A stretch of DNA of 64,000 nucleotides from Mesorhabditis belari (GCA_958450365.1 CAUEEP010000211.1:992001-1056000); one strand, 5' to 3'; counted from the stretch's first letter, positions 34,340-46,771 are shown. Translations and numbers: made by a program. The notes: a model not told the origin generated them from the sequence alone.

Positions 34340-35370
34340 GGAGAGGGGCAATGTTTTATGTCAAAGTGGCAAATTTAAAAACAAAATATAGGCTTCATTA
34401 AAGGAAAATTGTTTCCATGACAGATCTAGAGTTGCTTTTAAGCGGTACTTGATTAAATCCATTAACTTTGATATAGTTCAAAACGAGTTCGATAAATTCT
34501 CATTTTTGGCACAACCAATAAAAAAATCGGGATGCTATGCGTGGGTGTGGCCTCAATTTTGCCAGTGGCATTTTAATTTTCTTGGTTTGCAACGCTTTGC
34601 AAAATAGTTTCAAAAGCTTCATTATAACTTTAATCTTTGCTTTCGCTTTTAATTAAGATTTATGACAGGATAACAAAGTAACAGAAAAAAGTAAGGTCGC
34701 GTCCGTTTCCTTCCTATTATTTGCGTTGCTATTTTGCAATTATTCGCGTCGCATTTTTCGTCTTTTCTCCCTTCCCGAAATTATTTTTTTAGTCTGCGGG
34801 CTTTTGCCTTCCCTCTTTGGGGACTTTTGTTGTTTCATTTTTGAGTGCGCATGCTGTTTTTGTAATGCGGTATTGTTGCATTTCGGTTCTTTTTTAATAA
34901 ACAGTAACGTTATAAATTCACTTTACTTTATGCTACCCTTCAGGTTTTAAATCCTGTTCGATGACTGGTTTAACATTGCCGAGAGACTGGTTTTACTAAC
35001 ATTTGTGTCACCATCGACCTAGTATCAATCAGAGTCTGTACTCTTCTCAAGACTATTAATCCATTGTTGGATACTACGTGTTCTTGTTACGTTTTATGCG
35101 CTTTTCCCGAAACCCTTTTAACCTTTTGTGCTATTCGGCCATTCTTAAGCAGAATCATCCTCGTTGATAAAGGTTAAGCGGGTCGCACAACTGTCGCACC
35201 AAAAGTAACCAAAAGCAAAAAGGCGTCCGTTTGCATTAAAATAATGGATATTTCTTGGGTTTTTTGACAACGCTGATTAGAGTAAAATAGTTTCCAGGCT
35301 TCGTTCTAACTTTGCACTGCTTTTCTGTTTAGGCCCCCCAACTATCGGCTTTCTTTTTGAACCATATGCA
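34340..35370. other. Spacer, no gene supported
   Basis: A 74-codon plus-strand frame (34726-34950) is Phe/Cys/Leu rich and looks like AT-rich noise. The phrase 'caacgct..' with 'aaaatagtttc' occurs at 34.60 and 35.28 kb, suggesting an old duplication. Confidence 0.4.
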
Positions 35371-35399
35371 TTCAACATTTGCATTTAGACTCTACTCTC

Positions 35400-35770
35400 T
35401 CCAAGCAATAACCGGTTGATTGGCTATCTTTGATCTTTTTATCACAATTGATGGCGGCGTTGCAGGCGCGACGCCCGGTGGTAACTTTCGCCTGACCGGG
35501 AAGTGGTGCGCCAAATCGTGTTTTTTTGTAAAGGGGTCGAAAAACCTTTCCGTACCACCCGCCTTTCATCCCACTTGCTAGTTATGTTGTCACATCAGCC
35601 CGGGCGAGCCGAGTTGATGCCTATTTGAAGTTTCCAATTTTTCCCAGAAGCTCAACATTGAAATCCCCCCCCATAATTTCATCCCCGCTACATTCTCCGA
35701 CCCCACATCGATAGGTTTGAGATTTCGAGGGTGGAACGACGATCCAGGGGCACTACTATTAGAAAAATAG
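35400..35770 (-). repeat. R1 family plus attached 180-bp block, inverted copy
   Basis: 35400-35720 is the reverse complement of about 42870-43190. Shared words include 'gaaaaacctttccgt/acggaaaggttttc', 'cctgaccgggaag', 'gcgacgcccg' and 'ttgatgcctattt'. The attached block encodes a 65-codon minus frame only by chance. Confidence 0.75.
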
Positions 35771-36439
35771 GGTGTTGCGATTTAATCCGGCTATCGAAAA
35801 TCAATAAAAAATTAGAACGCCATTGGCAAAAGTGAGTCACGCGTAAAGCCCCCAAAAATCGGATTACGAAATTCCGGGAAACAAAATGATCAAAATGTGG
35901 AACTTTTAAGCTGCATCTTATAGTAGTAAAGTACCGTAGTTTAGCGTTATTTAGAAACACAAGAAAGGCGCCATTTTGAGAAAACATTTTGAAATCATTG
36001 TTTGTGCTTTTGCTGTTTTTTGGCAACAAACCTGCAAACTGCAGTTGGCGCCGTTTCAACTATTGTCAATGTTTATTTTTATAAAGTTAAAAACAGTAAT
36101 AAAAAATGTGATTTCGATTAAAAATTGATTTGATTAGTGTCAGTCATTAATGTGCTTGGATCGCCGGGATCACCGAGATCGTGCTGATACTTCAGGTGGG
36201 ATCTTCGCGGAGAATCGTGAAATTCGATACTTTTCCCAGAACTATCGAGTCTTCCACTTTTCCCGAAACATTCGATCGAATCTCTTTTGGGACATGGATA
36301 AACCTGAGGTAATGAGAATGACAATGAGATCGAATGGATTCATTCATTCAATCTTCATTGTCCCAGATCGAATAGCCCCTTCATTCGATCATTTCCCGTC
36401 ATTCAACATTCGAAGCCAAGAAGCCTTACCACAGATTAC

Positions 36440-36895
36440 AGCACTACCTACCGTAAACCTTAATTGGACCCCCCTCGAACAGTCGCGTAGTCTTATAGTT
36501 TTTAGTATTTTTAGTATTTTTGAAGTATTTCTTTTTTTCCAAAGCACCCGTACTTTCAAAAAGCCTTTCTTTGGTATCAAAAAATGACAAATCTCAGCTT
36601 TCATTTGATACGTAAGCGAACACTGCTTGGCATACACAAGTGTCGAGAAAACGTTTTTTCGGGATGGTTGCGTAGTCTAACTTTAAACATCCCGTTCTCC
36701 GCGCTCCTTTATGCTACAATGCGCACTTTGGTATCAAAAAATAGCCCTGAATTTCAGCTTTGTTACGATATCTAAACAACGAAACGAGCATTGTAGCATA
36801 AATCAGTGTCGAAAAACTCGTTCAAAGCTAGACTACGCAACGCTCCGCCCCGTCATTATGGTGGTGGGGTACTAATACATATGTTACGGTTAGTC
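36440..36895. mobile_element. Palindromic element family PAL1, copy 1
   Basis: Ends CTACCGTAA and TTACGGTTAG are inverted, followed inward by 'cagtcgcgtagtc' and 'gactacgcaacgctccgccc'. Internal hairpins 'tttatgctacaatgc' and 'gcattgtagcataaa' flank 'aaaaaatagccctgaatttc'. A longer copy is at 59.61-60.04 kb. Non-coding. Confidence 0.85.
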
Positions 36896-37279
36896 TAAGC
36901 TTAAGCCGTATCAATAAAGATTGATTTCAAGCATAAAGTACACAATTTCTCCGTCAAAAACCTTTCAATACCAACCACAATGGCGCAAAATTGCAAAATC
37001 ACAGAAAATTGGGGCTGTCTCAAGAAAATCCAATTGTCATCCATTGATTGAGTGTTGCAAATGATCTGTAAGTATTGCATTTCTATAAAATCTCCATTTT
37101 TCTTTACCGTATCAATAGCATTTACGCATCCCTATGAATTGGAATACAGTAGTCGCATGGAAAGCGAATTCTCGACGAGTTAGCTTCCTTCCTGATTTGT
37201 AGTCTAAGTAAAGACTACCCCCCCCTTAAAGAAATAAAATGAAACAAATAAAATGAAAGAAGTAAGACTTTCAGATTAG

Positions 37280-37645
37280 TTATTATTAACCCCCCCCCCC
37301 CCAACTTTAACCTTAAACCAAATTAACCTTATCGATACTTTATACATAAACCCCCCGTGAGTAAGCACCTCATAAAACTTATCGATACTTATCAATATTG
37401 AAAGAATCGATATTGAATATCATTAGTTAGATATCTCTGATATTAAAAAGAATAAAGCTCACTTCTCTCTTAATCAATAATCGATATTGAATATCATTAG
37501 TTGAATATTTCGATAGTTAGATAGTTAGAATAAGCTCCCTTTTCTCTTAATCAACAATCGATATTGAATATCGATAGTTAAAATTTCGATATTAGAATAA
37601 GCTCACTTTTCTCTTGATCAACAATCGATATCCAAGGTAGAAGTG
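37280..37645. repeat. C12 homopolymer, then about 95-bp tandem repeat rich in ATCGATATTGAATATC
   Basis: Three units contain 'atcgatattgaatatc', 'attagttagatat', 'aataagctcacttttctc' and 'ttaatcaacaatcgatatt'. Similar ATCGATA palindromes occur at 60.56-60.65 kb. Confidence 0.8.
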
Positions 37646-37869
37646 CTTGAGAGGAAACTCAAGAAGAGACAGCTCATATTCACGCCAAAATACATCCAGT
37701 TCTCTTTGTCCTAAAATTTTTCAATCTTTCAATTACTCACTCTATCGTAACCCTTTTCAAATCAATACTTTTATACTTTACCGTAATCTCGGTTCAATTA
37801 CGGACGCTGGAATCTGGGAATTTGGGAGTGGGACAAATGCGACTTTCTTTGCGCACCTGGACATTTTGC

Positions 37870-38225
37870 GCGCGCACCCTCCCCCTTTGCTGGAAAAGGC
37901 CTTAGGCAAGGCCGTGAGGAAAACTTCGAAAATGTTTCGAAAAGCCTGCTTCCATATAAAGGGAATCGTATTCTGGCCCAGATTCCGAATTTCGACAAAT
38001 CGAATACCTCGTTGACACGTCAAATTTGGGCTAAAAGGAAAAAACTGCGCAAACATTCAGTTGCGTAGTTTTGCCTGTAAGTCCCTTTAACGTGTCACCT
38101 GGCTCTGATTATCAGAGCCCCTGAATCTACGCATACGATTCCCGCTCTATGAAAACGTTTTTGAAGCTCTGCGACTTTTCCTAAGGCCTTTTCCCAACAA
38201 AGATATTGCCATCCCCAGGTCCCCA
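37870..38225. mobile_element. Fold-back repeat (inverted arms of about 110 bp)
   Basis: The 37880-37990 arm ('gctggaaaaggccttagg', 'gggaatcgta') is the reverse complement of 38115-38215. The spacer is short. Frames on either strand (LRAHPPPLLEKALGKA) follow the arm. Probably a MITE-like element. Confidence 0.65.
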
Positions 38226-39654
38226 CTAAGATGGAATTTATCCCCCACCAGAGTGAGACAATTGTCTCAAGGAATTTGAGATTTTTATTATTTTAAAATT
38301 ACCTTGCTGAGGTTATGATAACTAAAAGACGTTTTAGGCTTCCTCAAATCATTATTCAAAAGAGAGTTAATAAATAAAAATTCCAGATTACTCACCGAAA
38401 TATCAGTATTCGGAATATAATAATTCTGGGAAAGTCGTAGAAACGAATTTTCACAAAATGCAATGAATTGTGTGATGAAGCCAGGGAAGAAAAATGATGA
38501 AAGAAGACAAAGAAAGGACTGGTGGCTTCATCCCAAAACTGAGACTTTCATCTGCTACCTTTCATCTTTCACCCAAAAGACTTTCATCCTTGTAATCAGA
38601 AAGAATTTCGATTTTATTCTTAAGATTTTATTAAGAAAAGAACTATTTAAGTTACCCTTTCATAATGAACAGGGAAACATCAATGTCAGTCAGCTCGATT
38701 TAGTAGCTACCAATAAAGTGCCAAAACTTTGAATCATCAAAGTTACTGTAGAGAAGATAGTTAAGTATCGTTGGAACAGGACCCTCCTAAAATACTATAT
38801 AATTTCATTTTGAATCAGATTCCTTGTTCCGTTTGAATTTTTAGAAGATTCTGCGACCGTTAGGAACTTTGAAAATCAACATTTAACATTAACAGCAAAT
38901 AAAAAAGACATCAAAATTGCTTGAACATAAAAACAATAATCTTTTGTTGTTGTTAATGCTAAATAAATGTTAGTGGATACTTTTCAAAGTTCCTAAGGGT
39001 GGATAAAGAAATGTGAAACGGTCGCAGAATCTTCTTTCTTAGTTTTGTTTTTTGTTGAGAAAATCAAATGGCCCAAAGTAACCCAAAGTAACTTAAACAG
39101 GTTTTACAATATGGCCTTTCTATTGGAAAAGAAAATAGCTCGATCTTGAATCTTGAAACTTAAAAATCCGAAGATAATGAACTTTGAAAATTAGTCTTGA
39201 AATTTAAATCATGAAACGTTAACCAACGCTGAACCAACATTGAACAGGCTGCAAAGCATGGCTCCAGCTGAAGCCCAAGTCAACCTCGACCTGTTGAAAC
39301 AAGGAGTTACAAAATCGGCAACAGTTCTTACGAATTTACCCGTCTTGCGTTTTAGTTTGAAATAAACTCTTCTCTGTAGTGAAAGGCAATAAAGAAATTT
39401 CATTTTGAATCAGATTCCTGGTTCTGATTTGGATTTTAAAAAAAAAGATAAGCTTACTTACTTTTATGTAAAAATACCATTCAGTGAGCACCCCAAGTGG
39501 GTAAACGAACGTCAATTAGTTGAGCGAGGAAAGAGACCATGTCCTACAATTGGCCGAGATCTGGAGCAGAAGCTTATAAATCTGTTTAATGACGGAAAGA
39601 GACCATGTCCTAGAATTTTGAGATTAACATGGAACCAGCTTATAAATCCCCTTA

Positions 39655-39760
39655 ATGACAGGGCCCCTCGGTTATCGTGGCGCAGTCAGTATTCTCTTGT
39701 CTACAACCCTCACGATCCGGGTTCGACCCGCCAACCCAATTTTTATTTTAAATTGGACAA
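39655..39760 (+). repeat. tRNA-derived SINE-like head in unit A
   Basis: TGGCGCAGTCAGT (A-box-like) and GGGTTCGACCC (B box) are spaced as in a tRNA, but the acceptor arms do not pair. The matching part of unit B (about 45300-45390) has a diverged version, TTAGCGCAGTCAGT and GGTTCGACTCC. Confidence 0.55.
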
Positions 39761-40084
39761 TTATATTATAGCTTGATTAGCTTTGAGTCAAATTGATCGT
39801 GACTTACAATCAGTACAAGTGCAATCACATTTAAAAGCCGTTTAAGTTTAGTTTATTCCTATCACTTGTGCCAATCAATTTTGTTTTCCCTTTCAAGCAA
39901 AGTATATTCTAAAGTGTGTCATCTTTTGTGAGCTGCCGTAAAGCATGCTTTTGAGAATTCTTTACTTGAAAGGAAGAAGACAGTTTTATAATTTTTGTGA
40001 ACTACCGTAGAAGTTTCCACCTGTTTCTTCAAATCCTATCCATTTTTTTGCTTTACTGAAGAGATAACAAAACTAAAAAGCCGT

Positions 40085-40350
40085 TTGAGGTTTCATTTAG
40101 TTCTAGTACTAGTTTAGTTTGGTTCTAGTACTAATTTGGCTTAGTTCTAGTACTAGTTTGAAAGCCAGTTCTAGTACTAGTTTAGTTTAGTTCTAGTACT
40201 AGTTTGGCAGCCCAGGTTCTAGTACTAGTTTAAGTTTTAGTTCTAGTACTAGTTTAAACTGGTTCTAGTACTGGTTTGGTTTTAGTTCTGGTACCAGATT
40301 TGAAAAACCTGGTTCTGGTACTGGTTTAGTTTAGTTCTAGTAATCACTAG
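40085..40350. repeat. Tandem repeat, about 22-25 bp (TTCTAGTACTAGTTTAG)
   Basis: About ten imperfect units, each centred on the palindrome CTAGTACTAG; present in unit A but nearly absent from unit B (45.95 kb), so it expanded after duplication. Confidence 0.9.
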
Positions 40351-40479
40351 TACTCCCAAGTCCCTAATTTCTAAGATCTTGAAAGACATTCAGTTAAAAG
40401 GAGAGTGAGCCGTTTGAGTTTAGTCCTATCACTTGTATAATGCTTTTTTGGAGTACCCAAAAGTCCCACTACCACAATA

Positions 40480-41130
40480 TCTATATGTCGTAGCCGATTA
40501 TGAATGAAATTACCGGCGCTACAACGTTTTCTCATTTAAAATCGGCCGAACCCCGTAACCGATTATTGAATGAGTGGGTCTAGAAGCGTCCAACCATCGA
40601 AGTATTTAGTATCATTCAGCATAGAATCATTAATAATTATGTTAAATTTTTCAAATTAGAAAGATTGGATAAAAAGAAAAAAATTAGAACCAAAAAAAAC
40701 GGTTTTGTTCAAGAGAAAACTTTGAAGCCCCATAATTTTTTTCCTTTTTATCCAATCTTTCTAATTTGCGAATTCTTTATAGTGACCAATGATTTTTTTT
40801 GAATATTACTAATACTTGATGGTTGAACTCTACCCCCCATTGCCGTCATCGACTGCGAAAATCCCGCCGATTTTGAATGAAACCTGACCAACCAACGCAA
40901 GTTATTTTTAACCTAAACTCACAAATTTGGTACCAATCGACGCAGAATTTTTAATTCGCTACAGGGATGATATAATATTGTCCTCATACATTAAAGGGTT
41001 GCTCTACTAGAAAGGTTTTACAAAAAAATTTCATTCACTGTCGGCTACGACATATATAATAATGTTGATTAATGAGTGATATAATACTGAACGGTTGGCC
41101 GCTCCTAGACCCACTCATTCATCGACTCCG
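40480..41130. mobile_element. Nested palindromic element inserted in unit A
   Basis: 'tatatgtcgtagccga' (40485) is inverted at 41030-41056; 'gaatgagtgggtctagaagc' (40570) is inverted at about 41100; an inner hairpin pairs 'aaattagaaagattggata' (40655) with 'tatccaatctttctaattt' (40752). Unit B lacks it at the corresponding place. The 'cggctacgacatatata' end also occurs in the hairpin at 58.1 kb. Confidence 0.8.
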
Positions 41131-41158
41131 ACTCCCATCCTTTGTTTTTGACCTACAT

Positions 41159-41374
41159 TTATGTTGAGGATGAAGAAATTCGTTGAAAGTTTGTTTTGAA
41201 GCCATTTGTAGAATGAGGTGTGGGAATACGGTAATAGATCCAAATCGTCGTGACACCAAGAATGAGAAATGCTGATGAAGAGATCATCTCGAATGGATCA
41301 ACAAAGTGATCATCGTAATCGTCGTAATCATCCGATGACGTCATTCCACCACCAACATTTGTCGCCATTTTCAA
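41159..41374 (-). CDS. Small one-TM protein (unit A copy)
   Basis: 71 codons: MKMATNVGGGMTSS, an acidic patch DDYDDYDDHFVDPFEM, a hydrophobic stretch ISSSAFLILGVTTIWIYY (one membrane helix), then a short polar tail NGFKTNFQR before TAA. It could be a complete micro-protein or the first exon of a receptor (acidic N-terminus plus TM1). The paralogue at 46.3-46.56 kb keeps the TM segment, supporting past coding. Function unknown. Confidence 0.5.
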   Translation of the reverse strand: MKMATNVGGGMTSSDDYDDYDDHFVDPFEMISSSAFLILGVTTIWIYYRIPTPHSTNGFKTNFQRISSSST

Positions 41375-41689
41375 TATTCAACTGAACGATCAAATTCAAT
41401 GAAACTTGAATAAAGCACACAATTAAATACCCCAAAGGACGTGCGTTTTGCTAGCTAAAACTTTCTGTACTTTATTTCTTGTACTTTATTCTTGTCCTTT
41501 GGATTCCTGTACTTTAGTTCCTGTACTTTGCTCTCAGAAACGTAAACTTTCTGGTGCACTGGCCAAGGAAATGCCAAACAAGTTTGAGATAGAGTTGTAG
41601 AGCTGACGTACCCTTTAAGTAAACAAATTGCCGATTAAAAACCACTAGACCATAAAAACCATAAAACAGCTAAGCAAAAGTGAATGGGA

Positions 41690-41890
41690 GGCTTCTGTCG
41701 CCATTGCGAGATAAATGGCGTCGGTTAAACGCCCGACGTTGTTGAGATATTCTTGGTCACTCTGTAGTAAAAGGAAATAGTAGATAATAGTTACTGTAGG
41801 TTTTTTTATCCCCAGAAACTTTTTGTGAAAGATTTTGGTTATAGAGTGGGTATCGGTTTCTGGATCATTTCAGACCAGATCCCGGAGGAC
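41690..41890 (-). repeat. R2 repeat copy, inverted to 8.86-9.06 kb
   Basis: Reverse complement of the 8.86-9.06 kb block, including the exon-like frame there. Lies in DNA unique to unit A. Confidence 0.7.
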
Positions 41891-42419
41891 TTGTAGAAGT
41901 GCAGTTTTAACAATATTATTGCTTGAAGCCCAAATATTGATTATCTGAAACTTGTTTTGCTATTTTTGTGTTGAATATTCGTTTTAAGTATTCCCAGAGT
42001 ACTTATGGTGGTTCCTGCATTGCCCACCGACAAACCATTCCGGGCCCAGGTTTTACGAAGAACATCCACCTGGAAAATTATGTTTGGGAGATTGAAGCTG
42101 GTGAGATATCAGATGAATTGAGGCTTTGTGATATTTGTCGATTTGGACTTTGGACACAAAGTTTGCCGATTTGGACTTGGACTAATGTCGAACCTTGGAC
42201 ACAACGTTTGAGATAGAGTTGCCAGAGCTGACTATTTCCATTTTCGTAAAACAAATCCCCATTAAAAACCATGAGCACTTAAGCTTAAACAAGAAATTTT
42301 GTCGCTTAAGAATCTTGGTTTTCTTTCAATTTTTCTAACTTGAAACTTTAGAGAATCAAGTCCGTCAAGTTTATAAGTACAAAATAAATAACTAGATTTA
42401 AGAAATCAATCATTTGATC

Positions 42420-43250
42420 TAATTCAAGGTAAATTCCAGATCAATTTACTGGATTTTCTCTAATGAAGTAGTGCTCTAATAGCTCTTCCCCCTTAATAGC
42501 TCTAATAGAGTAGTGCACAAGGAGCGTTACTTAAATTCTCCCGTAATCTCCCGATGCGCTTATCAGAACATATCGATGTGCGGTCGGAAAATGTAGCTGA
42601 CGATGAGATCTTGTGGGGATTAAGGGTTGAGCTTCTGTAGAAGCTTCCAGGAAACTGTAAAATAGTCATCAACTCGACTCGCTCAGCTGCACTATTATTT
42701 AGAGAAAATACGATATTATACTTTAACTTGATGATTATTTGAAAAGATCGATCATTTGAACTCAGTTGCAGCCAACTGTTCATTCATCTATTGGATTCTC
42801 TCTAATAGTAGTGCACCCTGGTAGTCACTCTAATAGTCGTCTGAAATTCCTCTGTAATCTCGAACCGCTTATCAGAACCTATTGATGTGCGGTGGAAAAT
42901 GTAGCTGACGATGAGATCTTGTAGAGTTGAGGGTTGAGCTTCTAGGAAAGCTTCGAAACGGCAAAATAGGCATCAACTCGGCTCGCCCGGGTTGAGTGCT
43001 GACAACATAACCTAGCAAGTGGGACGAAAGGCGGAATTGGCACGAAAGGTTTTCAACCCCTTTACGAAAAAAAACACGATTTGGCGCAATTTCCTTCCCG
43101 GTCAGGCGAAAGTCGGCCCGGGCGTCGCCCACAACGCCAGTATCAATTGGCGGTAAAAAGATCAAAGATCACCAATCAACCGTACCTTAAAATAATTATC
43201 AACTCGGCTCGGCTGGGTGCACTCTACTATTAGCGAAAATGCGAGTATTG
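42420..43250. repeat. R1 family, double-unit copy
   Basis: Same two blocks and orientation as 1.15-1.64 kb. The second block carries an inserted 180-bp GC-richer piece (42980-43185) shared with 35.40-35.58 kb. The flank 'aatagctct' resembles the AGCTATTA run of the 8.2 kb copy. Confidence 0.75.
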
Positions 43251-43909
43251 ACCGTCCAGTTAGGTTTAGTGGATGAAATGTAAAAGAAAGTTAAACTGAA
43301 GAGTACTTTGTTAAACTTATATGCAAATTGATGAGCTTAAACCGGGAAAACGGGGAGAATTGCAATTATAAACAAGAGTATAAACAAATTGCAATAAAAT
43401 GAGAATTTCGTGGAGAAATCTTTTCAAATCTTTTCCCAGCTCTTTCCTAATCTAGAAGTCAAAAGTTGCAACGCTCAACTAAGAAAGCCCTCTTGAAAAA
43501 AAAAGAAATTCATTGCATTCGAATCTCCTTTTCTCTCTTTCATCTCTTTCAAAATTTGTAGCTTCAATCATTTTTTTCTGATACAAAATGATTAGGGAAA
43601 AGTTATGAGTTCAAAAACTTTTCAAATTCAATTCACTTTCTTTCAAATTCAATCGTAAATTTGATATTTAAAAAAAAGAAAAAAGGAAAAAGTGATTTTA
43701 TTTTTGAAAAAAATTTCAATTTCAAAGAATTTTGCAGATTTTTGAGGTATTGGCTTGGGTTCTTTTCTTTAAAATGAAATTTTTCTTCATTTAACTTCAG
43801 CTATCCAAAAATTTCCCTAGTAGATAGGCTCTTGCAAATCCCAGAACACCGAGAGCCGTTTTTTCTCTTGCACATTTGACTTGATGTCGGGTTTAGGCTT
43901 TCCCCCTTT

Positions 43910-44440
43910 CGCTTCGATTCGACTAGGGACTTCTATTAGGGACTTCCATCAGGGACTTCGATTAGGGACTTCTAATTGGGACTTCGATTAGGGACTTCTA
44001 TTAGGGACTTCCATTAGGGACTTCGATTCCAAACGGACACCCAGAAATGGAAACCACATTGACTTTCACCGAAAGTTGACAGTTTGAATCTATTTTCAAT
44101 TCCACCAATACAATACGAGATAAAAGATTTGCGCTCGTATTAGAAAGATGAAATTAGCACTGGATTACTGGTTGTTGCCTTTTCTGGGTGTGCTTTCGGA
44201 ATCGAAGTCCCTAATACGGTTTAAACTTAAGTGTATGCAATTTTCGAGTATTTTTGTCTGATCAGCTTTTGATAACTCTTCTGCTATTTCGCAAAAGGAG
44301 GCCTTTTTTTGGTTTACTTGAAGATTTCAAGCAGCTTGGCATTCAGCTGGAGTGCTGGATGGCTGGACTGCTGGATGGCTGAGACTGCTAAATGGCTGGA
44401 CTGCTGGATGGCTGAACTTAGCATTCAACTGGACTGCTGA
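43910..44440. repeat. Two short tandem arrays: GGGACTTCNATTA and GGACTGCTGGATGGCT
   Basis: 43925-44030 has seven copies of a 15-bp 'agggacttctatt' unit; 44345-44440 has five copies of 'ggactgctggatggctg'. Unit B has only one or two of each, so both arrays expanded in unit A. Confidence 0.85.
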
Positions 44441-44708
44441 ATGGCTTAGGCTTAAGCTCCTTTTTGTCTTCGAATTCATCCTCAGAACGGAGTTTAACAA
44501 ACCAGTTTACGCACATGTCCGTAGTGGAGCTGAGCTGAGCTGAATCCTTCCCAGTAAACATTCTCAATATTAACTGAATTTTAGAGGCCTGTAACCCCGT
44601 AGAGATTCGTACAACATAACGATGTCGCAGATCTCCAGATTTTCTGTCATTTGGCCCTTTTTCTACATGAAAAATATCATTCGGAAAAGTTTTAACGGTA
44701 ATTTTTGG

Positions 44709-44725
44709 CCCACCCTGTATACAGT
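44709..44725 (-). mobile_element. TATACAGGGTGGGCC transposon end
   Basis: The minus strand reads TACAGGGTGGGCCAAAAATT, the common end of nematode Tc/mariner-type elements. It lies exactly at the junction between units A and B. Sequence inward (44.59-44.70) is partly shared with 48.26-48.31 kb. Confidence 0.5.
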
Positions 44726-46309
44726 CCGTTTCCTATTTCTTTATCCACCCTAGGACTTTATCAACATTTAGCATTACAACATAAAAGGCATCAGAATTTG
44801 AACGCAACAGCTAATAATCTGTTGTTGTTGGTAATGCTGTTGTTGTTGATGATAATACTGTTGTTGTTGTTAATGCTAAATAAATGTTGGTGGATAATTT
44901 TTCAAAGTTCCTAAAGATTGGATAAAAGAAATTTGAAACGGTCGCAAGAATCTTCTTTTTCAGTTTTTTTTTTTTTTGTTGAAATCTAGTATTAAAGAGT
45001 CACCCAAACAGGTTTTACAATTTGGCCTTTCTATTGCAAAAGAAAATAGCTCGATATCTCCACCCATTCTCCATAAAATCTCTTAATAAAGAAATATGCA
45101 AACGGACTGTAGAAATTTATTTGAATCAGATTCCTGGCTCCTGAATTGGATTTTTAAAAAAAAGATAGCTTACTTTTTTATAAAAATACCACTCGTGAGC
45201 ACCCCAAGTGGGTAAGCGAACGTCAAAGAGTTGAGCGAGGGAAAGAGATCATCATGCTGGAATTGTGGGATCTGGAACCCGCTTATAAATCCGGAGTTAA
45301 TGAAGGCACAAGGTTCCCGTTATCTTAGCGCAGTCAGTAGCCCTCTTGTCTCCAACCCCTCACGATGATCAGGTTCGACTCCCCGTAGTGCCAGTCAACT
45401 TACTTTTTTTGGACAGCTATATTGTTGGATTGGAAAACTATATTGTTTGTCTGATTAGCTTTGAGTCAAGTCAATCAGTAAACACAATTAAGTACAAGTG
45501 CAATCACAATTAAAAACCGTTTGAGTTTAGTTTATTCCTATCACTTGTACCAATCAATTTTGTTTTCCTTTCCAGCAAAGTATATTCTAAGAAATTTGTC
45601 ATCTTTTGGCTGAACTGCCGTAAGCATGCTTTAGAAAATTCTTTGCTTGAAGGAAGACAAGACAGATGGTACAAGTGATAGAACAAAGCTAAGCTCAAAA
45701 GGCCTAAGTGTGATTGCAATTGTACAATTGTAAGCTTTACCATTAACACGACCAAAGCAATCAACTTAATATTGTTCAATTTAAAATAAAAAATAAGTTT
45801 GAGTGGCACTCCGCGAAATCTCAGGCTCAGATCGTGATGATTAGTACTCGATTTCTAAGTGTTCTTTTTTGAACTACCGTAAGCTACACCTGTTTCTTCA
45901 AAGTATCCATTCACTGAAAAATATCAAAACTAAAAAGCCGTTTGAGTTTAGTTGAGTTCTTTCATTTGTACGAATCACTAGTACTCAGGAGTCCTAATTT
46001 CTAATATATTAAAAGATGTTCAGTTAAAGGAGGGACAGTCCTTTGTCCTTTTGTTTAAGACCTACATTAGTAAGTTTAATTGTTTAAGACTTACATTAGT
46101 AAGTTTAATTGTTTAAGACCTACATTAGTAGTTTAATTGTTTAAGACCTACATTAGTTTCCACCTGTTTCTTCAAATTTATCCATTTTTTGCTTTTCTGA
46201 GATATCAACTAATGCTTTTGAGTTTAGTCCTATCCCTTGTACTAATCCCCTTTTTGAGTACTCAGATGTCCTAATTTCTAATATATTAAAAGATATTCAG
46301 TTAAAGGAG

Positions 46310-46558
46310 GACATTCCTTTGTTTAAGACCTACATTAGTAATGAGGATGAAGAAAATTCGTTGAAAGTTTGTTTTGAAGCCATTTGTATAGTGAAATTTT
46401 GCAATACGACAATAGATCCAAATCGTCGTGACACCAAGAATGAGAAATGCTGATGAAGAGATCATCTGAGAATGGATCAACAAAGTGATCATCGTAATCG
46501 TAATCATCCGATGACGTGTTCCACCACCAACATTTGTCGCCATTTCCAATATTCTACT
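46310..46558 (-). pseudogene. Paralogue of the one-TM micro-gene (unit B), frame-shifted N-terminus
   Basis: Begins MATNVGGG like the unit A copy, then loses one base, reads the Asp/Tyr patch in another frame (RMITITMITLLIH), and returns to frame through one added base. The TM segment SSAFLILGVTTIWIYCRI and the NGFKTNFQR tail are kept. It also lacks one GAC codon. The unit A copy has the intact frame. Confidence 0.55.
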
Positions 46559-46771
46559 CAAAACGATCAAAAATTAAATGAAACTTTGGATAAAGCAAAA
46601 ATTAAATACCCCAAAGGACGTGCGTTTGTCCTTAAAACTTTCTGTACTTTGGTTCCTGTACTTTAGCTCCTGTACTTTGCTCTCAAAAACGTAGACTTTC
46701 TGGTGCCTGAATGTTCTATAAAAATCCAATTTGGATTTAAATGCAAATTGATGAAATTTAAAAGAAATTCC

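Larger units (their letters stand above)
38890..44600. repeat. Segmental duplication, unit A
   Basis: Blocks at about 38.93-39.15, 39.38-40.45, 41.13-41.56 and 43.30-44.62 kb each have a counterpart in the same order and orientation in unit B (44.75-48.31 kb). Between these blocks unit A carries DNA lacking in B: a palindromic element (40.48-41.13) and R2+R1 sequence (41.57-43.27). Confidence 0.85.
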
